Source: an uncultured Alphaproteobacteria bacterium
Lineage (GTDB): Bacteria; Pseudomonadota; Alphaproteobacteria; RF32; CAG-239
Assembly: GCA_944391495.1 (NCBI GenBank)
Contig: CALXTU010000002.1
Span: 62,001-126,000, forward strand
DNA: 64,000 nucleotides
Reading direction: 5' to 3'
Shown: in pieces, positions 41,209 through 51,165 of the stretch
Position numbering within the stretch: the stretch's first letter is position 1
How the letters are laid out: every line of letters begins with the position of its first letter
The notes under the pieces: model-generated
Databases searched by the model: none
The model's input: the letters and a program-made list of their open reading frames with translations, nothing else
Told to the model about the DNA's origin: nothing
Made by a program: the position numbers and the translations under genes

Positions 41209-42006
41209 TTAATTCGCAAACAAAACCAAATTTCGCAGCATCAAAACGGCAAAAGGCGCCGCAAAAATCAACCCGTCAACCCGGTCAAAGAAGCCGCCGT
41301 GGCCGGGAATCAAATTGCTGGAATCCTTCAGGCCAAGGTGCCTTTTAATTGCCGATTCAACAAGATCGCCGATTTGGGCAATAACCGCCAAAATAGCTGC
41401 CATCACCAGATAGAATTTGAAAATGCTCCAATCCGCGGCACCGAAATACCAGCAGACACCATAACTGACGGCCATTGCCAAAATCATACCGCCGAACAGT
41501 CCGGCCCAGGTTTTGTTCGGAGAAATTTTCGGCGCCAGCTTAGGTCCTTTAAGCGTGCAACCGAAGACATAACCGCCGATATCGACACCCCATACCAAAA
41601 ACAAAAACCACAAAACCATCTGCGCGCCGTACAATGTATAAATCTCAACCAACGCCCAAATGCCGATTGAAATATAGGGAATACCCAAAAGCAGAAGCCA
41701 GCGGTGTTTTTCGTCGCCCGTGCGGAGAAAAACCAACGCCAAAGCTGCAACCATACTGCCGATCCAACCCTCAAAAGAGCCTAAAAGAATCGCCGTGACG
41801 GCAATGAAAAAGTAGGTTACCGCGTAAAAAGGAGAGCGTTTGTTCGGAACCATGGTGGCCCATTCCCATGACAATAATGCCGCTCCGAGCATAGCCAGTA
41901 GATACATTGACGTGTAGCCGTACATAACGCAGCCGACGACCACCGGTATCAGGACAACCGCACTTATCAGCCTTTTGGCAAAAGAATTGATTTTAGATTT
42001 TTCCAT
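41209..42006 (-). CDS. cdsA: Phosphatidate cytidylyltransferase
   Basis: 265 residues, strongly hydrophobic with about eight membrane helices and the CdsA signature near the C-terminus (VESAIKRHLGLKDSSNLIPGHGGFFDRVDGL). It makes CDP-diacylglycerol from phosphatidate and CTP. The start at 42006 is supported by GGGAG eight bases upstream; the frame is open ten codons further. It overlaps uppS by 14 bases. dxr, which commonly sits between cdsA and rseP, is not here: only 9 bp separate the two. Confidence 0.96.
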   Translation of the reverse strand: MEKSKINSFAKRLISAVVLIPVVVGCVMYGYTSMYLLAMLGAALLSWEWATMVPNKRSPFYAVTYFFIAVTAILLGSFEGWIGSMVAALALVFLRTGDEKHRWLLLLGIPYISIGIWALVEIYTLYGAQMVLWFLFLVWGVDIGGYVFGCTLKGPKLAPKISPNKTWAGLFGGMILAMAVSYGVCWYFGAADWSIFKFYLVMAAILAVIAQIGDLVESAIKRHLGLKDSSNLIPGHGGFFDRVDGLIFAAPFAVLMLRNLVLFAN

Positions 42007-42694
42007 AACGTCTCTCCCGTGAATTAAAATCTGCAATAATTGACTTCAGTTCGTCGGCCGAAAAATCGGGCCACAAAGTCGGCGTAAAATAAAATTCGCT
42101 ATAAGCAATCTGCCACAAAAGATAATTGCTCAGCCGCTGCTCGCCGCTGGTGCGGATAACCAGATCAGGATCCGGTATGCCTGCGGTATATAAAAAGCCG
42201 GAGAACACATCTTCCGTTAATTGATCCGGTTTTAGTCTGCCGGCCGTAATTTCTTCAGCCGCTTGGCGGGCGGCCGCAATGATTTCGGCTCTGGAACCGT
42301 AGCTTAAAGCCACGCAAAACGTCAGTTTGTCATTATTTTCCGTTTCCCGCTCAATATGCTCCATTTGCGCAACAATGTCCGCATCAAGCATTTTGCGTTC
42401 GCCGATAAAACGAATCCTGGCACCGCGCTCCTGAATTTCTTTAAGTTCAGACTTCAGATACTGGCGCAGGAGGTTCATCAGATAATCAACCTCGTCTTTG
42501 CTTCTTTTCCAGTTTTCGGTCGAAAAAGCATATACGGTCAGACATTCTATCCCCATATCTGCCGCCGCTTTGGCGATTTCCTGCAGGGTTTCGGCGCCTT
42601 TTTTATGTCCGGCCGAGCGCGGCAGCCCTCTTTTCTGCGCCCAGCGGCCGTTGCCGTCCATAATAATGGCTATATGTTTAAGCGTGTTCGTCAC
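41993..42694 (-). CDS. uppS: Undecaprenyl diphosphate synthase
   Basis: 233 residues of the cis-prenyltransferase family: IAIIMDGNGRWAQKRGLPRSAGHKKGAE with the catalytic Asp, FSTENWKRSKDEV, and the C-terminal DLVIRTSGEQRLSNYLLWQIAYSEFYF. It makes the C55 carrier lipid for peptidoglycan and glycans. The start codon is GTG. It lies 15 bp after frr. Confidence 0.97.
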   Translation of the reverse strand: MTNTLKHIAIIMDGNGRWAQKRGLPRSAGHKKGAETLQEIAKAAADMGIECLTVYAFSTENWKRSKDEVDYLMNLLRQYLKSELKEIQERGARIRFIGERKMLDADIVAQMEHIERETENNDKLTFCVALSYGSRAEIIAAARQAAEEITAGRLKPDQLTEDVFSGFLYTAGIPDPDLVIRTSGEQRLSNYLLWQIAYSEFYFTPTLWPDFSADELKSIIADFNSRERRYGKI

Positions 42695-42709
42695 TTTTTT
42701 ATCCCGCGG

Positions 42710-43273
42710 CTACACCTGTAAAATATCTTTTTCTTTTTGTGCCAGCAGATCATCTGCTTTTTTGGTCGCTTCATCGGTCAGTTTCTGAATTTCGTTTTCA
42801 AATCTTTTTTCCTCATCTTCGGAAATCTGATTGTCTTTTTTCAGTTTTTTAACTTCGTCCAAAGCATCGCGGCGGATATTGCGGACGGCGACTTTGGCAT
42901 TCTCGGCATATTTACCGGCAACTTTAGACAGCTCGCGGCGGCGTTCCTCGGACAACGGCGGCACCGGAATGCGAATCAGCTGTCCGTCTGACGACGGGTT
43001 AAGTCCGAGATCTGATTCCATAATCGCTTTTTCAACCGCTTTGGCCAGGCTGCGGTCCCATACGCTGACCGACAACGTGCGGGCATCCGGAACCGAGATG
43101 GTGCCGACCTGAGCCAGCGGCGTCATTGAACCGTAGGCTTCGACCATAATACCGTCCAGCAGGCTGACGTGAGCCCGCCCGGCCCGCAAAGTTCCAAAGT
43201 CGTTTTTCAGCGACTCAATGGTCTTTTCCATACGGTTTTTCGCATCGTTTTTAATTTCGGAAAAATCTGCCAT
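42710..43273 (-). CDS. frr: Ribosome recycling factor
   Basis: 187 residues, the standard size. The typical ends are present: RMEKTIESLKNDFGTLRAGRAHVSLLD near the start and RRDALDEVKKLKKDNQISEDEEKRFENEIQKLTDE near the end. It splits post-termination ribosomes with EF-G. It follows pyrH with a 3-bp gap. Confidence 0.98.
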   Translation of the reverse strand: MADFSEIKNDAKNRMEKTIESLKNDFGTLRAGRAHVSLLDGIMVEAYGSMTPLAQVGTISVPDARTLSVSVWDRSLAKAVEKAIMESDLGLNPSSDGQLIRIPVPPLSEERRRELSKVAGKYAENAKVAVRNIRRDALDEVKKLKKDNQISEDEEKRFENEIQKLTDEATKKADDLLAQKEKDILQV

Positions 43274-43276
43274 AAT

Positions 43277-43999
43277 TTACACCTCGTTTGTTTTGATGAT
43301 TGTAAAAAGGCCCTTTCCCTGCACAATGTTTTCCAAAACGTTTTCGGCATGCTGGGAAAAGACCAGAATCGGAATATTGTTTTCTTTGGCCAGAGAAACC
43401 GCCGTCAGGTCCATCACCCTGAGCTGACCTTGAATTACTTCGTCATAAGTAATTCTGGAAAAGCGTCTGGCAGAAGCATCTTTTTTGGGATCTGCCGAAT
43501 AAACGCCGTCGACCTGCGTTGCTTTCAACACGGCGTCGCACTGCATTTCGGAAGCACGCAGCACCGCACCGGTATCGGTGGTGAAATACGGATTGCCGGT
43601 ACCGCCGGCAAAAATGACAACCCGGCCTTTTTCCAGATGACGCAGCGCCCGACGATACATATAATTTTCGCAAACCTGCGGGACGCTCAATCCGGACAGC
43701 ACTCTGGTATCAACCCCTTGATTTTCAAGTGCGTTTTGCAGACAAAGCGCGTTCATCAGCGTTGCCAGCATACCGACCTGATCGGCCACGGTGCGGTTCA
43801 TGCCTTTGGCAGCTTCTTTGGCGCCGCGGAAAATATTGCCGCCGCCGACCACGATACAGACATCGACTCCGGCCGAACGGATGTTTTTAATCTGTGATGC
43901 CAGAGTATGCAAAACCTCCGGCGACATACCGAAGTCTTTGTCACCCATCAGGCCCTCACCCGAAAGCTTGAGCAGGATTCTTTTGTATACAGGTTTCAT
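43277..43999 (-). CDS. pyrH: Uridylate kinase
   Basis: 240 residues of the UMP kinase family: YKRILLKLSGEGLMGD, VCIVVGGGNIFRGA, VIFAGGTGNPYFTTDTGAVLRA and the C-terminal MDLTAVSLAKENNIPILVF. It converts UMP to UDP. It is the first gene of the minus-strand cluster. The usual upstream rpsB–tsf pair is missing; plsY is divergent instead. A 12-bp palindrome CTTATGCATAAG (44008–44019) lies in its leader. Confidence 0.97.
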   Translation of the reverse strand: MKPVYKRILLKLSGEGLMGDKDFGMSPEVLHTLASQIKNIRSAGVDVCIVVGGGNIFRGAKEAAKGMNRTVADQVGMLATLMNALCLQNALENQGVDTRVLSGLSVPQVCENYMYRRALRHLEKGRVVIFAGGTGNPYFTTDTGAVLRASEMQCDAVLKATQVDGVYSADPKKDASARRFSRITYDEVIQGQLRVMDLTAVSLAKENNIPILVFSQHAENVLENIVQGKGLFTIIKTNEV

Positions 44000-44007
44000 T
44001 ATTAACT

Positions 44008-44019
44008 CTTATGCATAAG
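44008..44019. promoter_or_regulatory. 12-bp palindrome in the pyrH leader
   Basis: CTTATGCATAAG is perfectly symmetric and ends eight bases before the pyrH start codon, overlapping its weak ribosome-binding region. Whether it is functional is unknown. Confidence 0.3.
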
Positions 44020-44150
44020 TTATTTTGCTTTATATTAACCAATAGAATCGTTTTGTCATTAAAATTCTTCATTCCCTTCACAACTAGTATAAAAAAGTTG
44101 CCAAAAAGTGAATCTTGCGGCCGTTTATGCAACGAAAAGCAAATTGACGG

Positions 44151-44179
44151 TTGCCAAAAGCAAAGTTTCAGAATATTAA
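44151..44179 (+). promoter_or_regulatory. Promoter of plsY–dprA–topA
   Basis: TTGCCA (44151–44156), 17 bp, TATTAA (44174–44179), about 40 bp before the plsY start. The rest of the 220-bp pyrH–plsY interval shows no gene. Confidence 0.6.
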
Positions 44180-44219
44180 ATAAACATCCTTCTTTGTTAA
44201 CAACGGGAGATTTACACGA

Positions 44220-44867
44220 ATGTCTGAAACAGCTGTTTTTGTTTTATGGGGAATCGGCGGTTATCTGCTCGGTTCCATTCCGTTCGGGCTGGTTTTGTGC
44301 TATCTTGCCGGATACGGTGATATCCGCAAGATAGGTTCCGGCAATATCGGCGCTACCAATGTTTTGCGCACCGGCAACAAATGGCTGGCACTGTTGACGG
44401 TTGTTTTGGACGCGTCCAAAGCCGGCGTGGCGGCCTGGGCGGCGCTTAAGCTGACCGACGCCAAACCGATCATGCTGTGCGGCTGGATTGTTTATACCAA
44501 CGTTCTGGGTGCCTTAATTGCCGGCTCACTGGCTATTATCGGACACAACTTTCCGGTATGGCTTAAATTTAAGGGCGGCAAAGGCGTCGCCTCGGCTTTC
44601 GGATTTATTCTGGTTACGCAGCCGGTGATTGCGCTGGCTCTGTTAGGCATATGGCTGGTGATGGCGGTATTGTTCCGTTATTCATCTCTGGCAGCTATTA
44701 CCGCCGCGCTTTCCGTGCCCCTGATTTCCTTTTTTTACGCCGATCCCGTTTATACGGTTTTTTACAGCGCTCTGGCATTGCTGGTTTTGATCAGGCATCA
44801 TGCCAATATCCGCAGACTGTTGAGGGGCGAAGAAAGTAAAATACATTTAAAAAAACAGGACAAATAA
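44220..44867 (+). CDS. plsY: Glycerol-3-phosphate acyltransferase PlsY
   Basis: 215 residues with five membrane helices and the three PlsY motifs: GSGNIGATNVLRTG, GHNFPVWLKFKGGKGVAS and RHHANIRRLLRGEE. It acylates glycerol-3-phosphate using acyl-phosphate, the first step of phospholipid synthesis. GGGAG lies ten bases before the ATG. The dprA start follows its stop directly. Confidence 0.96.
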   Translation: MSETAVFVLWGIGGYLLGSIPFGLVLCYLAGYGDIRKIGSGNIGATNVLRTGNKWLALLTVVLDASKAGVAAWAALKLTDAKPIMLCGWIVYTNVLGALIAGSLAIIGHNFPVWLKFKGGKGVASAFGFILVTQPVIALALLGIWLVMAVLFRYSSLAAITAALSVPLISFFYADPVYTVFYSALALLVLIRHHANIRRLLRGEESKIHLKKQDK

Positions 44868-45983
44868 ATGGCCGGATTTGATGAAACAATCGCCGCACTG
44901 CGTTTGATTAACACACCGAAAATCGGGGCGGGAAGTTTTCATCGTCTGGTCAGTGAATACGGCTCTGCCGCTGCGACCGTTGATAAAATCGAACATGGCG
45001 GCAAATATCGTCCGTGGGAAAAAGACCGGGCCTTACGGGAAATCGAAACGGCTGCAGAGCTCGGAATTCGTATTTTATTGTATAGTGACGGCGCATACCC
45101 CGCCGCATTGAGAGCCTCCGTCACTCCGCCGCCGGTTTTATATGTTAAAGGCAATGTCGATGCTTTAACTTATGAAAAAGCTTTGGCAATCGTCGGAGCG
45201 CGCAGTGCTTCCGTTACCGGACGTAAAACGGCCGCCAGATTTGCTTACGATTTATCCGAACGGGGAATATGCATCGTTTCCGGCATGGCCAGAGGTATTG
45301 ATACCTCCGCACATAAGGGAGCCATGTATGCCCGCGGGGAAACCGGACGCACCATTGCGGTACTCGGCACCGGCGTTGACATTCCCTACCCGGCCGAAAA
45401 TGCCGAACTTTATGAACAAATTGCCGTTAACGGCTGCATTGTATCGGAACTGCCGCTCGGCACCGCTCCCAACCCGCAGCATTTTCCGCAGCGCAACCGG
45501 ATTATTGCCGGTTTGAGCGAGGGTGTTTTGGTTATTGAGGCGGGATTAAATTCGGGTTCGCTGATTACGGCACGGCTGGCACGGGAGCAAAAAAAGATGT
45601 TGTTTGCGGTTCCCGGAACACCGGGCGAATCGAGATCTCAGGGCGTCAACCTGCTGATCAAGGAGGGCGCCGTGCTGGCCGAAACGGCCGCCGATATATT
45701 ACCTTTTTTAAAAGGTAATAAAATAATGACACAGGCAAAAAAAGAAACACCCCGACAAAAAGTTCTTGTTTTTGAAAATAATGATGCTAATTTTAGCAGG
45801 CAAAAAAGCGAGCCGGACAATCTGACCGATATGCTGACGCTGGACGGCGTGTCAATTGATGAGCTTATCCGCCTGTCCGGTAAAAGTGCCGCTGAAATTG
45901 CCGCGGAAATTCTTGAGCTTGAACTAAACGGCATCGTTGAACGGCGCGCGGGAAACAGAATTGCTCTGTGCAAACGGATTTAG
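44868..45983 (+). CDS. dprA: DNA-processing protein DprA
   Basis: 371 residues: an N-terminal SAM-like part, a Rossmann-fold DprA core (ALAIVGARSASVTGR, IVSGMARGIDTSAHKGAM, GTGVDIPYPAEN, FPQRNRIIAGLSEGVLVIEAG) and a C-terminal winged-helix domain (LTLDGVSIDELIRLSGKSAAEIAAEIL). It loads RecA on incoming single strands during transformation. No gap to plsY; the topA start follows the stop by 13 bases. Confidence 0.95.
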   Translation: MAGFDETIAALRLINTPKIGAGSFHRLVSEYGSAAATVDKIEHGGKYRPWEKDRALREIETAAELGIRILLYSDGAYPAALRASVTPPPVLYVKGNVDALTYEKALAIVGARSASVTGRKTAARFAYDLSERGICIVSGMARGIDTSAHKGAMYARGETGRTIAVLGTGVDIPYPAENAELYEQIAVNGCIVSELPLGTAPNPQHFPQRNRIIAGLSEGVLVIEAGLNSGSLITARLAREQKKMLFAVPGTPGESRSQGVNLLIKEGAVLAETAADILPFLKGNKIMTQAKKETPRQKVLVFENNDANFSRQKSEPDNLTDMLTLDGVSIDELIRLSGKSAAEIAAEILELELNGIVERRAGNRIALCKRI

Positions 45984-45996
45984 ACGGGTGAAGCAA

Positions 45997-48450
45997 ATGA
46001 AATTAGTGATTGTAGAATCTCCGGCCAAAGCCAAAACCATTAACAAATATCTCGGCAAAGACTATCAGGTACTGGCCAGTTTCGGCCATATACGCGACCT
46101 GCCGAGCAAAGACGGTTCGGTCAACCCCGATGATGATTTTGCCATGACCTGGGAACTCAGTTCCGGCGGCAAAAAAAGACTGGCCGACATCGTTAAAGCC
46201 CTTAAAGATGCCGATACCCTCATTCTCGCCTCCGACCCCGACAGAGAGGGAGAGGCCATTGCCTGGCATATTCTGGAAGAACTCAAAAGCAAAAAAGTGC
46301 TTAAAGGCAAAAAAATCGAGCGCGTGGTTTTTCATGAAATTACCAAATCGGCGGTTACCGAGGCCATCAAAAACCCGCGCAGCATTGACGATAATCTGGT
46401 TTCGGCCTATATGGCCAGGCGGGCGCTGGACTATCTGGTCGGGTTTACGTTATCGCCGGTTTTGTGGCGCAAGCTGCCCGGTTCGCGTTCGGCCGGACGG
46501 GTGCAGTCGGTGGCACTGCGGCTGATTTGCGACCGCGAAACCGAGATTGAAAATTTTAAGCCGGAAGAATATTGGACCGTTGATGCCGAACTGTTTACCG
46601 CGCAAAAAGCACTGATTAAATCGCGGCTGATTGAGCTTGACGGCAAAAAACTGGAAAAATTCGACATTAATACCGAGGCCAAAGCGCTTGATGCCAAAGC
46701 CAAAATCGAAGCGCAGGACTTTGCGGTAGACAATGTCGAACGCAAAAAGACCAACCGCTATCCGGCGCCGCCGTTCACAACCTCTACCCTGCAGCAAGAG
46801 GCCGCCCGCAAGCTGCGGTTCTCGGCCAAAAAGACCATGCAGATTGCGCAAAAGCTGTACGAATCCGGTTATATTACCTATATGCGTACCGACGCGGTTA
46901 ATTTGTCGGCAGAAGCAATTGCCGCCTGCCGTGAGGCGATTGTCAAATACTTCGGTGAGGCTTATCTGCCGAAACAGGCCAAAGAATATAAAACCAAGTC
47001 GAAAAACGCCCAAGAGGCGCATGAGGCCATCAGACCGTCCGACGTCATGAATACGCCGAAAAAGATGGAAGTAAAACTGGCCGCGGACGAACACAAACTT
47101 TATGAACTTATCTGGAAACGTACGGTGGCCTGTCAGATGAATCCGGCTATTTTGGATAAGGTGGTTATTGACTCGCGCTCCGGCGACAAACAAATCGTTT
47201 TGCGCGCCAATGGTCAGGTTATTGCTTTTGACGGGTTCTTGAAACTTTATCAGGAATCCAAAGACGACAGTGACGAAACCGACGAAAACCGCATTTTGCC
47301 GAATGTTGATCAGGGCGATAAGCTCGATAAGGGCGAAATTACCGCCGAACAGCATTTTACCGCGCCGCCGCCGCGCTTTACCGAGGCCAGTCTGGTTAAA
47401 AAACTTGAGGAACTCGGCATCGGCCGGCCGTCGACTTATGCGACGATTATTGCGGTTTTGCAGGAACGCAAATATGTACGGGTGGAAAAGCTGCGTTTTA
47501 TTCCCGAAGACCGCGGCCGGATTGTGACCGTCTTTTTGGAAAACTTTTTCAAAAAATATGTTGAATACGATTTTACCGCGCAGATGGAAGAATTTTTGGA
47601 CGATGTTTCGGCCGGTGAAATGCAATGGAAAAAACTTTTGGAAGGCTTTTGGGTTAAGTTTATCAAAAATGTTGATGCGGTCAAACCGCTGCAGGTTTCC
47701 GAAGTCATTGAAAAAATTGACGAGGTTTTAGCCAACCATTTGTTCCCGCCGCGCGAGGACGGCAGCGATCCGAGAGTATGCCCGGAATGCGGCCGCGGAC
47801 GCCTGAGCATCAAGCTCGGCAAATACGGCGCTTTTATCGGCTGTTCAAACTATCCGGAATGTAAGTATACCAAACCGCTGGTTGATACAACCGATGAGGA
47901 AAATAATGCTGCGCCGGCGGTTAAAGAAGTGGCCGACAAAGTTTTGGGCGAAATGAACGGGCTGAATGTTTATTTAAAAAAGGGACCGTACGGTTTTTAC
48001 GTGCAGCTGGGCGAAGATCAAACCGCCACGACCGAAAAACCGAAACGTGCCTCCCTGCCCCGCGGCATTACGCCGGAAGAAATTACACCGGAACAGGCCG
48101 TTCGTCTGCTGAGCCTGCCTTATGATCTGGGCGAAGGGATTGAACTTAACAGCGGAAAATTCGGTCCGTATCTGAAATGCGGCGGCAAGTCGGTTTCGCT
48201 GCGCGGCAACGATACCATCTTTAACATCACTTTGGAACGTGCCAAAGAGCTTCTGGCTGGTGTCAAGGAAAAACCGGCCGGCAAAACCTTGGGTGTTTAT
48301 CCCAAAAACAAGCAGGAAATCGTTTTGCTGATGGGACGCTACGGTCCGTATCTGAGATGCGGACGCACCAATTATGCCATTCCGAAAAACATCTCCGGAC
48401 ATGAGCCGACCCTGGAGGAGGCTATTAAAATCATTGAGGCTAAAAAATAG
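45997..48450 (+). CDS. topA: DNA topoisomerase I
   Basis: 817 residues. Toprim domain (KLVIVESPAKAKTI, LASDPDREGEAIAWH), catalytic Tyr295 in YITYMRTDAVNLS, then one C4 zinc ribbon (CPECGRGRLSIKLGKYGAFIGCSNYPEC) and repeated alphaproteobacterial C-terminal modules (KKGPYGFYVQLGED, KFGPYLKCGGKSVSL, RYGPYLRCGRTNYAI). It relaxes negative supercoils. The start at 45997 gives the canonical N-terminus; the frame is open 20 codons further into dprA. The plsY–dprA–topA order is common in alphaproteobacteria. Confidence 0.97.
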   Translation: MKLVIVESPAKAKTINKYLGKDYQVLASFGHIRDLPSKDGSVNPDDDFAMTWELSSGGKKRLADIVKALKDADTLILASDPDREGEAIAWHILEELKSKKVLKGKKIERVVFHEITKSAVTEAIKNPRSIDDNLVSAYMARRALDYLVGFTLSPVLWRKLPGSRSAGRVQSVALRLICDRETEIENFKPEEYWTVDAELFTAQKALIKSRLIELDGKKLEKFDINTEAKALDAKAKIEAQDFAVDNVERKKTNRYPAPPFTTSTLQQEAARKLRFSAKKTMQIAQKLYESGYITYMRTDAVNLSAEAIAACREAIVKYFGEAYLPKQAKEYKTKSKNAQEAHEAIRPSDVMNTPKKMEVKLAADEHKLYELIWKRTVACQMNPAILDKVVIDSRSGDKQIVLRANGQVIAFDGFLKLYQESKDDSDETDENRILPNVDQGDKLDKGEITAEQHFTAPPPRFTEASLVKKLEELGIGRPSTYATIIAVLQERKYVRVEKLRFIPEDRGRIVTVFLENFFKKYVEYDFTAQMEEFLDDVSAGEMQWKKLLEGFWVKFIKNVDAVKPLQVSEVIEKIDEVLANHLFPPREDGSDPRVCPECGRGRLSIKLGKYGAFIGCSNYPECKYTKPLVDTTDEENNAAPAVKEVADKVLGEMNGLNVYLKKGPYGFYVQLGEDQTATTEKPKRASLPRGITPEEITPEQAVRLLSLPYDLGEGIELNSGKFGPYLKCGGKSVSLRGNDTIFNITLERAKELLAGVKEKPAGKTLGVYPKNKQEIVLLMGRYGPYLRCGRTNYAIPKNISGHEPTLEEAIKIIEAKK

Positions 48451-48483
48451 TCCGGAATATCAGCTCCTTAACGACATATAAAA

Positions 48484-48508
48484 AAGCCTCCGTTTTAACC
48501 GGAGGCTT
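48484..48508. terminator. Terminator between topA and clpB (convergent)
   Basis: Stem AAGCCTCCG/CGGAGGCTT with a 7-base loop. On the minus strand six T follow, so it ends clpB; the T content on the plus side is weaker. Confidence 0.85.
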
Positions 48509-48512
48509 AGTG

Positions 48513-51104
48513 TTATTTCCGCTCTTTGCCCTTGACGATTTCAAGTTCTCCGTTCAGCACGATGATATCTGCCGTATCGTTATCACCGATTTCACCGTCC
48601 AGAATCTTAACGGCTAATTTGTTTTCAATGTTGTTTTTCAACAGTCTTTTCAACGGCCGTGCGCCATAGACCGGATCATAGCCGTTGTTGACGATCCAGA
48701 CAAAAGCCGTATCGTGAACATTAAGTTTGATATTACGCGGACTCAGACGCTTTTCAATATTGGCGATCTGAATCTTGGCGATATCTTTGATATTGTTTTT
48801 ATCCAGTTTGTGGAAGATGGTAATCTCGTCAATCCGGTTGATAAACTCCGGCCGGAATGACGCTTTGACAATATCCATCACCTGAGCGCGGATTTTTTTG
48901 CCGTCATCGGCACCGGTGGCATTGCTCAAAATCTCTGATCCGAGGTTTGATGTCATAATGATCAGCGTGTTTTTAAAATCCACCGTACGACCTTGTCCGT
49001 CGGTCAAACGCCCGTCGTCCAGCACCTGCAGCAAGACATTAAATACATCGGGGTGTGCTTTTTCCACCTCATCAAACAAAATAACCTGATACGGCCGGCG
49101 GCGTACGGCTTCGGTTAAAAAGCCGCCTTCCTCATAACCGACATATCCCGGAGGCGAACCGATAAGCCTGGCCACGGCGTGCTTTTCCATATATTCGGAC
49201 ATATCAACGCGCAAAATAGCCTTTTCATCGTTAAACAAAAACTCTGCCACCGCTTTGCTCAACTCGGTTTTGCCGACACCGGTCGGGCCGAGGAACAAAA
49301 ACGAGCCGATCGGCTGCCCTGCATCGGATATACCCGCCCGCGAGCGGCGAATAGCGTTGGAAACCGCCGATATGGCTTCTTTTTGGCCGATAACCCGTTT
49401 ACTCAAAAACTCTTCCATATGCAAAAGTTTTTCTTTCTCGCCGGCCAGCATCTTGTCAACCGGAATACCTGTGCGCTTGGAAACTACATGGGCAATATCT
49501 TCCTCGGTAACCGTTTCGGTAAAGCTGTTGCGTTTGGTTTCGACTTTGCTTTCGGCTTCGCTGATTTGTTTTTCCAGTTCAGGAATAATGCTGTACTGCA
49601 GCTCTCCGGCGCGCTCCAGCCGACCTTCGCGTTTAGCGATTTCAACTTCAATCCGCGCTTTGTCCAACTTGTCTTTCAAAACCGTAAAATCGGCCAGACC
49701 TTTTTTGTCTTCACGCCACTTGTCCTCCAGCCCTTTGGCTTTTTTCTCAAGGCCGTCGATTTCGTAATTAATCAGTTCCAGCCGCTCTTTGGATTTGGCG
49801 TCGGTTTCCCTCTTCAAACCTTCGCGTTCGATTTTCAGCTGCAAAATACGCCGGTCGAGTTCGTCCAGTTCTTCCGGTTTGGAGTCAATGGCCATCCGCA
49901 GCGCACTGGCGGCTTCGTCCATCAGGTCAATAGCTTTATCCGGCAAAAAGCGGTCGGTAATATAACGATTGGAAAGCGTCGCCGCGGCAATCAGAGCATT
50001 ATCGGCAATTCTGACGCCGTGGTGCAGTTCAAATTTTTCTTTGATGCCGCGCAAGATGGAAACCGTATCTTCAACCGTCGGTTCGGCCACATAAATTTCC
50101 TGAAACCGTCGTGCCAGCGCCGCATCTTTTTCAACATATTTTTTATATTCGTTTAAGGTTGTAGCCCCCATGCAGTGCAATTCACCGCGCGCCAGCGCCG
50201 GTTTCAACAGGTTTGACGCATCCATGGCGCCTTCGGTGGCACCGGCACCGACCAGCGTGTGCATCTCATCAATAAACAAGATGATTTCACCTTCCGAGGC
50301 CTCAATATCCTTCAGAACCGCTTTAAGACGCTCTTCAAATTCACCGCGGAATTTGGCTCCGGCAATCAGGGCACCGAGGTCAAGTGCCAAAAGCCGCTTG
50401 CCGACAAGGCTTTCCGGCACGTCGTTATTGACAATTCTGATAGCCAAACCTTCGACAATGGCCGTTTTGCCGACACCCGGCTCACCGATCAACACCGGGT
50501 TATTTTTGGTGCGGCGCGATAAGACCTGAATGGCGCGTCTGATTTCCTGTTCACGGCCGATGACCGGATCAAGTTTTCCTTCTTTGGCCTTGGCGGTGAT
50601 ATCAATGGTAAATTTTTTCAGAGCTTCAAAATTATCCTCACTGGTTTCGGAATCAGCCAACCGTCCTTTGCGATAGTCATTAATGGCCTGATTAAGTCTT
50701 GCAGCGTCAACGCCGCAGCTTTTTAAAATATCATAGGCCTCGTTGCCGGCCGTAACGCTCAGTGCCTGCAACAGCCGTTCAACGGTAACGAATTTGTCAT
50801 TAGCCTTTGTCGCCAGATTTTCGGCAGCCATCATTACGGCGGTAAATTCCTGATTCATCAGGGTTTGCACGCCGCTGCCGCCGACCTGCGGCAGTTTGGC
50901 AAAAGCCGTCTCGGTTTTGTCTTTAATCTGCGCCGTATTGCCGCCGGCCTTGGCTATCAACTCGTCAATCAGCGGATATTTGCCGTCAAGCAAAGTTTTT
51001 AAAAGATGTAAAGGGGTTATATACTGGTTGCGCTGTGCCGCTGCAAGCTGTACAACCGCCTCAATAACTTCTTTTGATTTAGATGTCAGTTTTTCAAAAT
51101 CCAT
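48513..51104 (-). CDS. clpB: ATP-dependent chaperone ClpB
   Basis: 863 residues, standard for the disaggregase. Clp N domain, first AAA+ module (Walker [18 protein letters not shown]-type repair of [20 protein letters not shown]), the long middle coiled coil (about 410–530), and second AAA+ module ([32 protein letters not shown]). It rescues aggregated proteins with DnaK. GGAGG lies ten bases before this ATG; the open frame further upstream lacks such a site. A heat-shock-like promoter precedes it and an rpoH gene lies 3 kb upstream. Confidence 0.97.
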   Translation of the reverse strand: MDFEKLTSKSKEVIEAVVQLAAAQRNQYITPLHLLKTLLDGKYPLIDELIAKAGGNTAQIKDKTETAFAKLPQVGGSGVQTLMNQEFTAVMMAAENLATKANDKFVTVERLLQALSVTAGNEAYDILKSCGVDAARLNQAINDYRKGRLADSETSEDNFEALKKFTIDITAKAKEGKLDPVIGREQEIRRAIQVLSRRTKNNPVLIGEPGVGKTAIVEGLAIRIVNNDVPESLVGKRLLALDLGALIAGAKFRGEFEERLKAVLKDIEASEGEIILFIDEMHTLVGAGATEGAMDASNLLKPALARGELHCMGATTLNEYKKYVEKDAALARRFQEIYVAEPTVEDTVSILRGIKEKFELHHGVRIADNALIAAATLSNRYITDRFLPDKAIDLMDEAASALRMAIDSKPEELDELDRRILQLKIEREGLKRETDAKSKERLELINYEIDGLEKKAKGLEDKWREDKKGLADFTVLKDKLDKARIEVEIAKREGRLERAGELQYSIIPELEKQISEAESKVETKRNSFTETVTEEDIAHVVSKRTGIPVDKMLAGEKEKLLHMEEFLSKRVIGQKEAISAVSNAIRRSRAGISDAGQPIGSFLFLGPTGVGKTELSKAVAEFLFNDEKAILRVDMSEYMEKHAVARLIGSPPGYVGYEEGGFLTEAVRRRPYQVILFDEVEKAHPDVFNVLLQVLDDGRLTDGQGRTVDFKNTLIIMTSNLGSEILSNATGADDGKKIRAQVMDIVKASFRPEFINRIDEITIFHKLDKNNIKDIAKIQIANIEKRLSPRNIKLNVHDTAFVWIVNNGYDPVYGARPLKRLLKNNIENKLAVKILDGEIGDNDTADIIVLNGELEIVKGKERK

Positions 51105-51135
51105 AATATAAATGCCTCCGTCTCTAATAAATATT

Positions 51136-51165
51136 ATATAGGAAGAAGGAGGCATTTAAATCAAG
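51136..51165 (-). promoter_or_regulatory. Possible RpoH-type heat-shock promoter of clpB
   Basis: On the minus strand CTTG (51165–51162), 19 bp, CCTATAT (51142–51136). The second box fits the alphaproteobacterial heat-shock -10 form CYTATNT; the spacing is one or two bases longer than usual. It overlaps the stop codon of the metallophosphoesterase gene. Confidence 0.45.

Noticed and set aside
46450..47625. Long minus-strand ORF (about 390 codons)
   Set aside because: Antisense shadow of topA with low-quality Phe/Arg/Asn-rich translation.
49179..50156. Plus-strand ORF of 325 codons
   Set aside because: Antisense to clpB; Phe-rich and without any recognisable motif.
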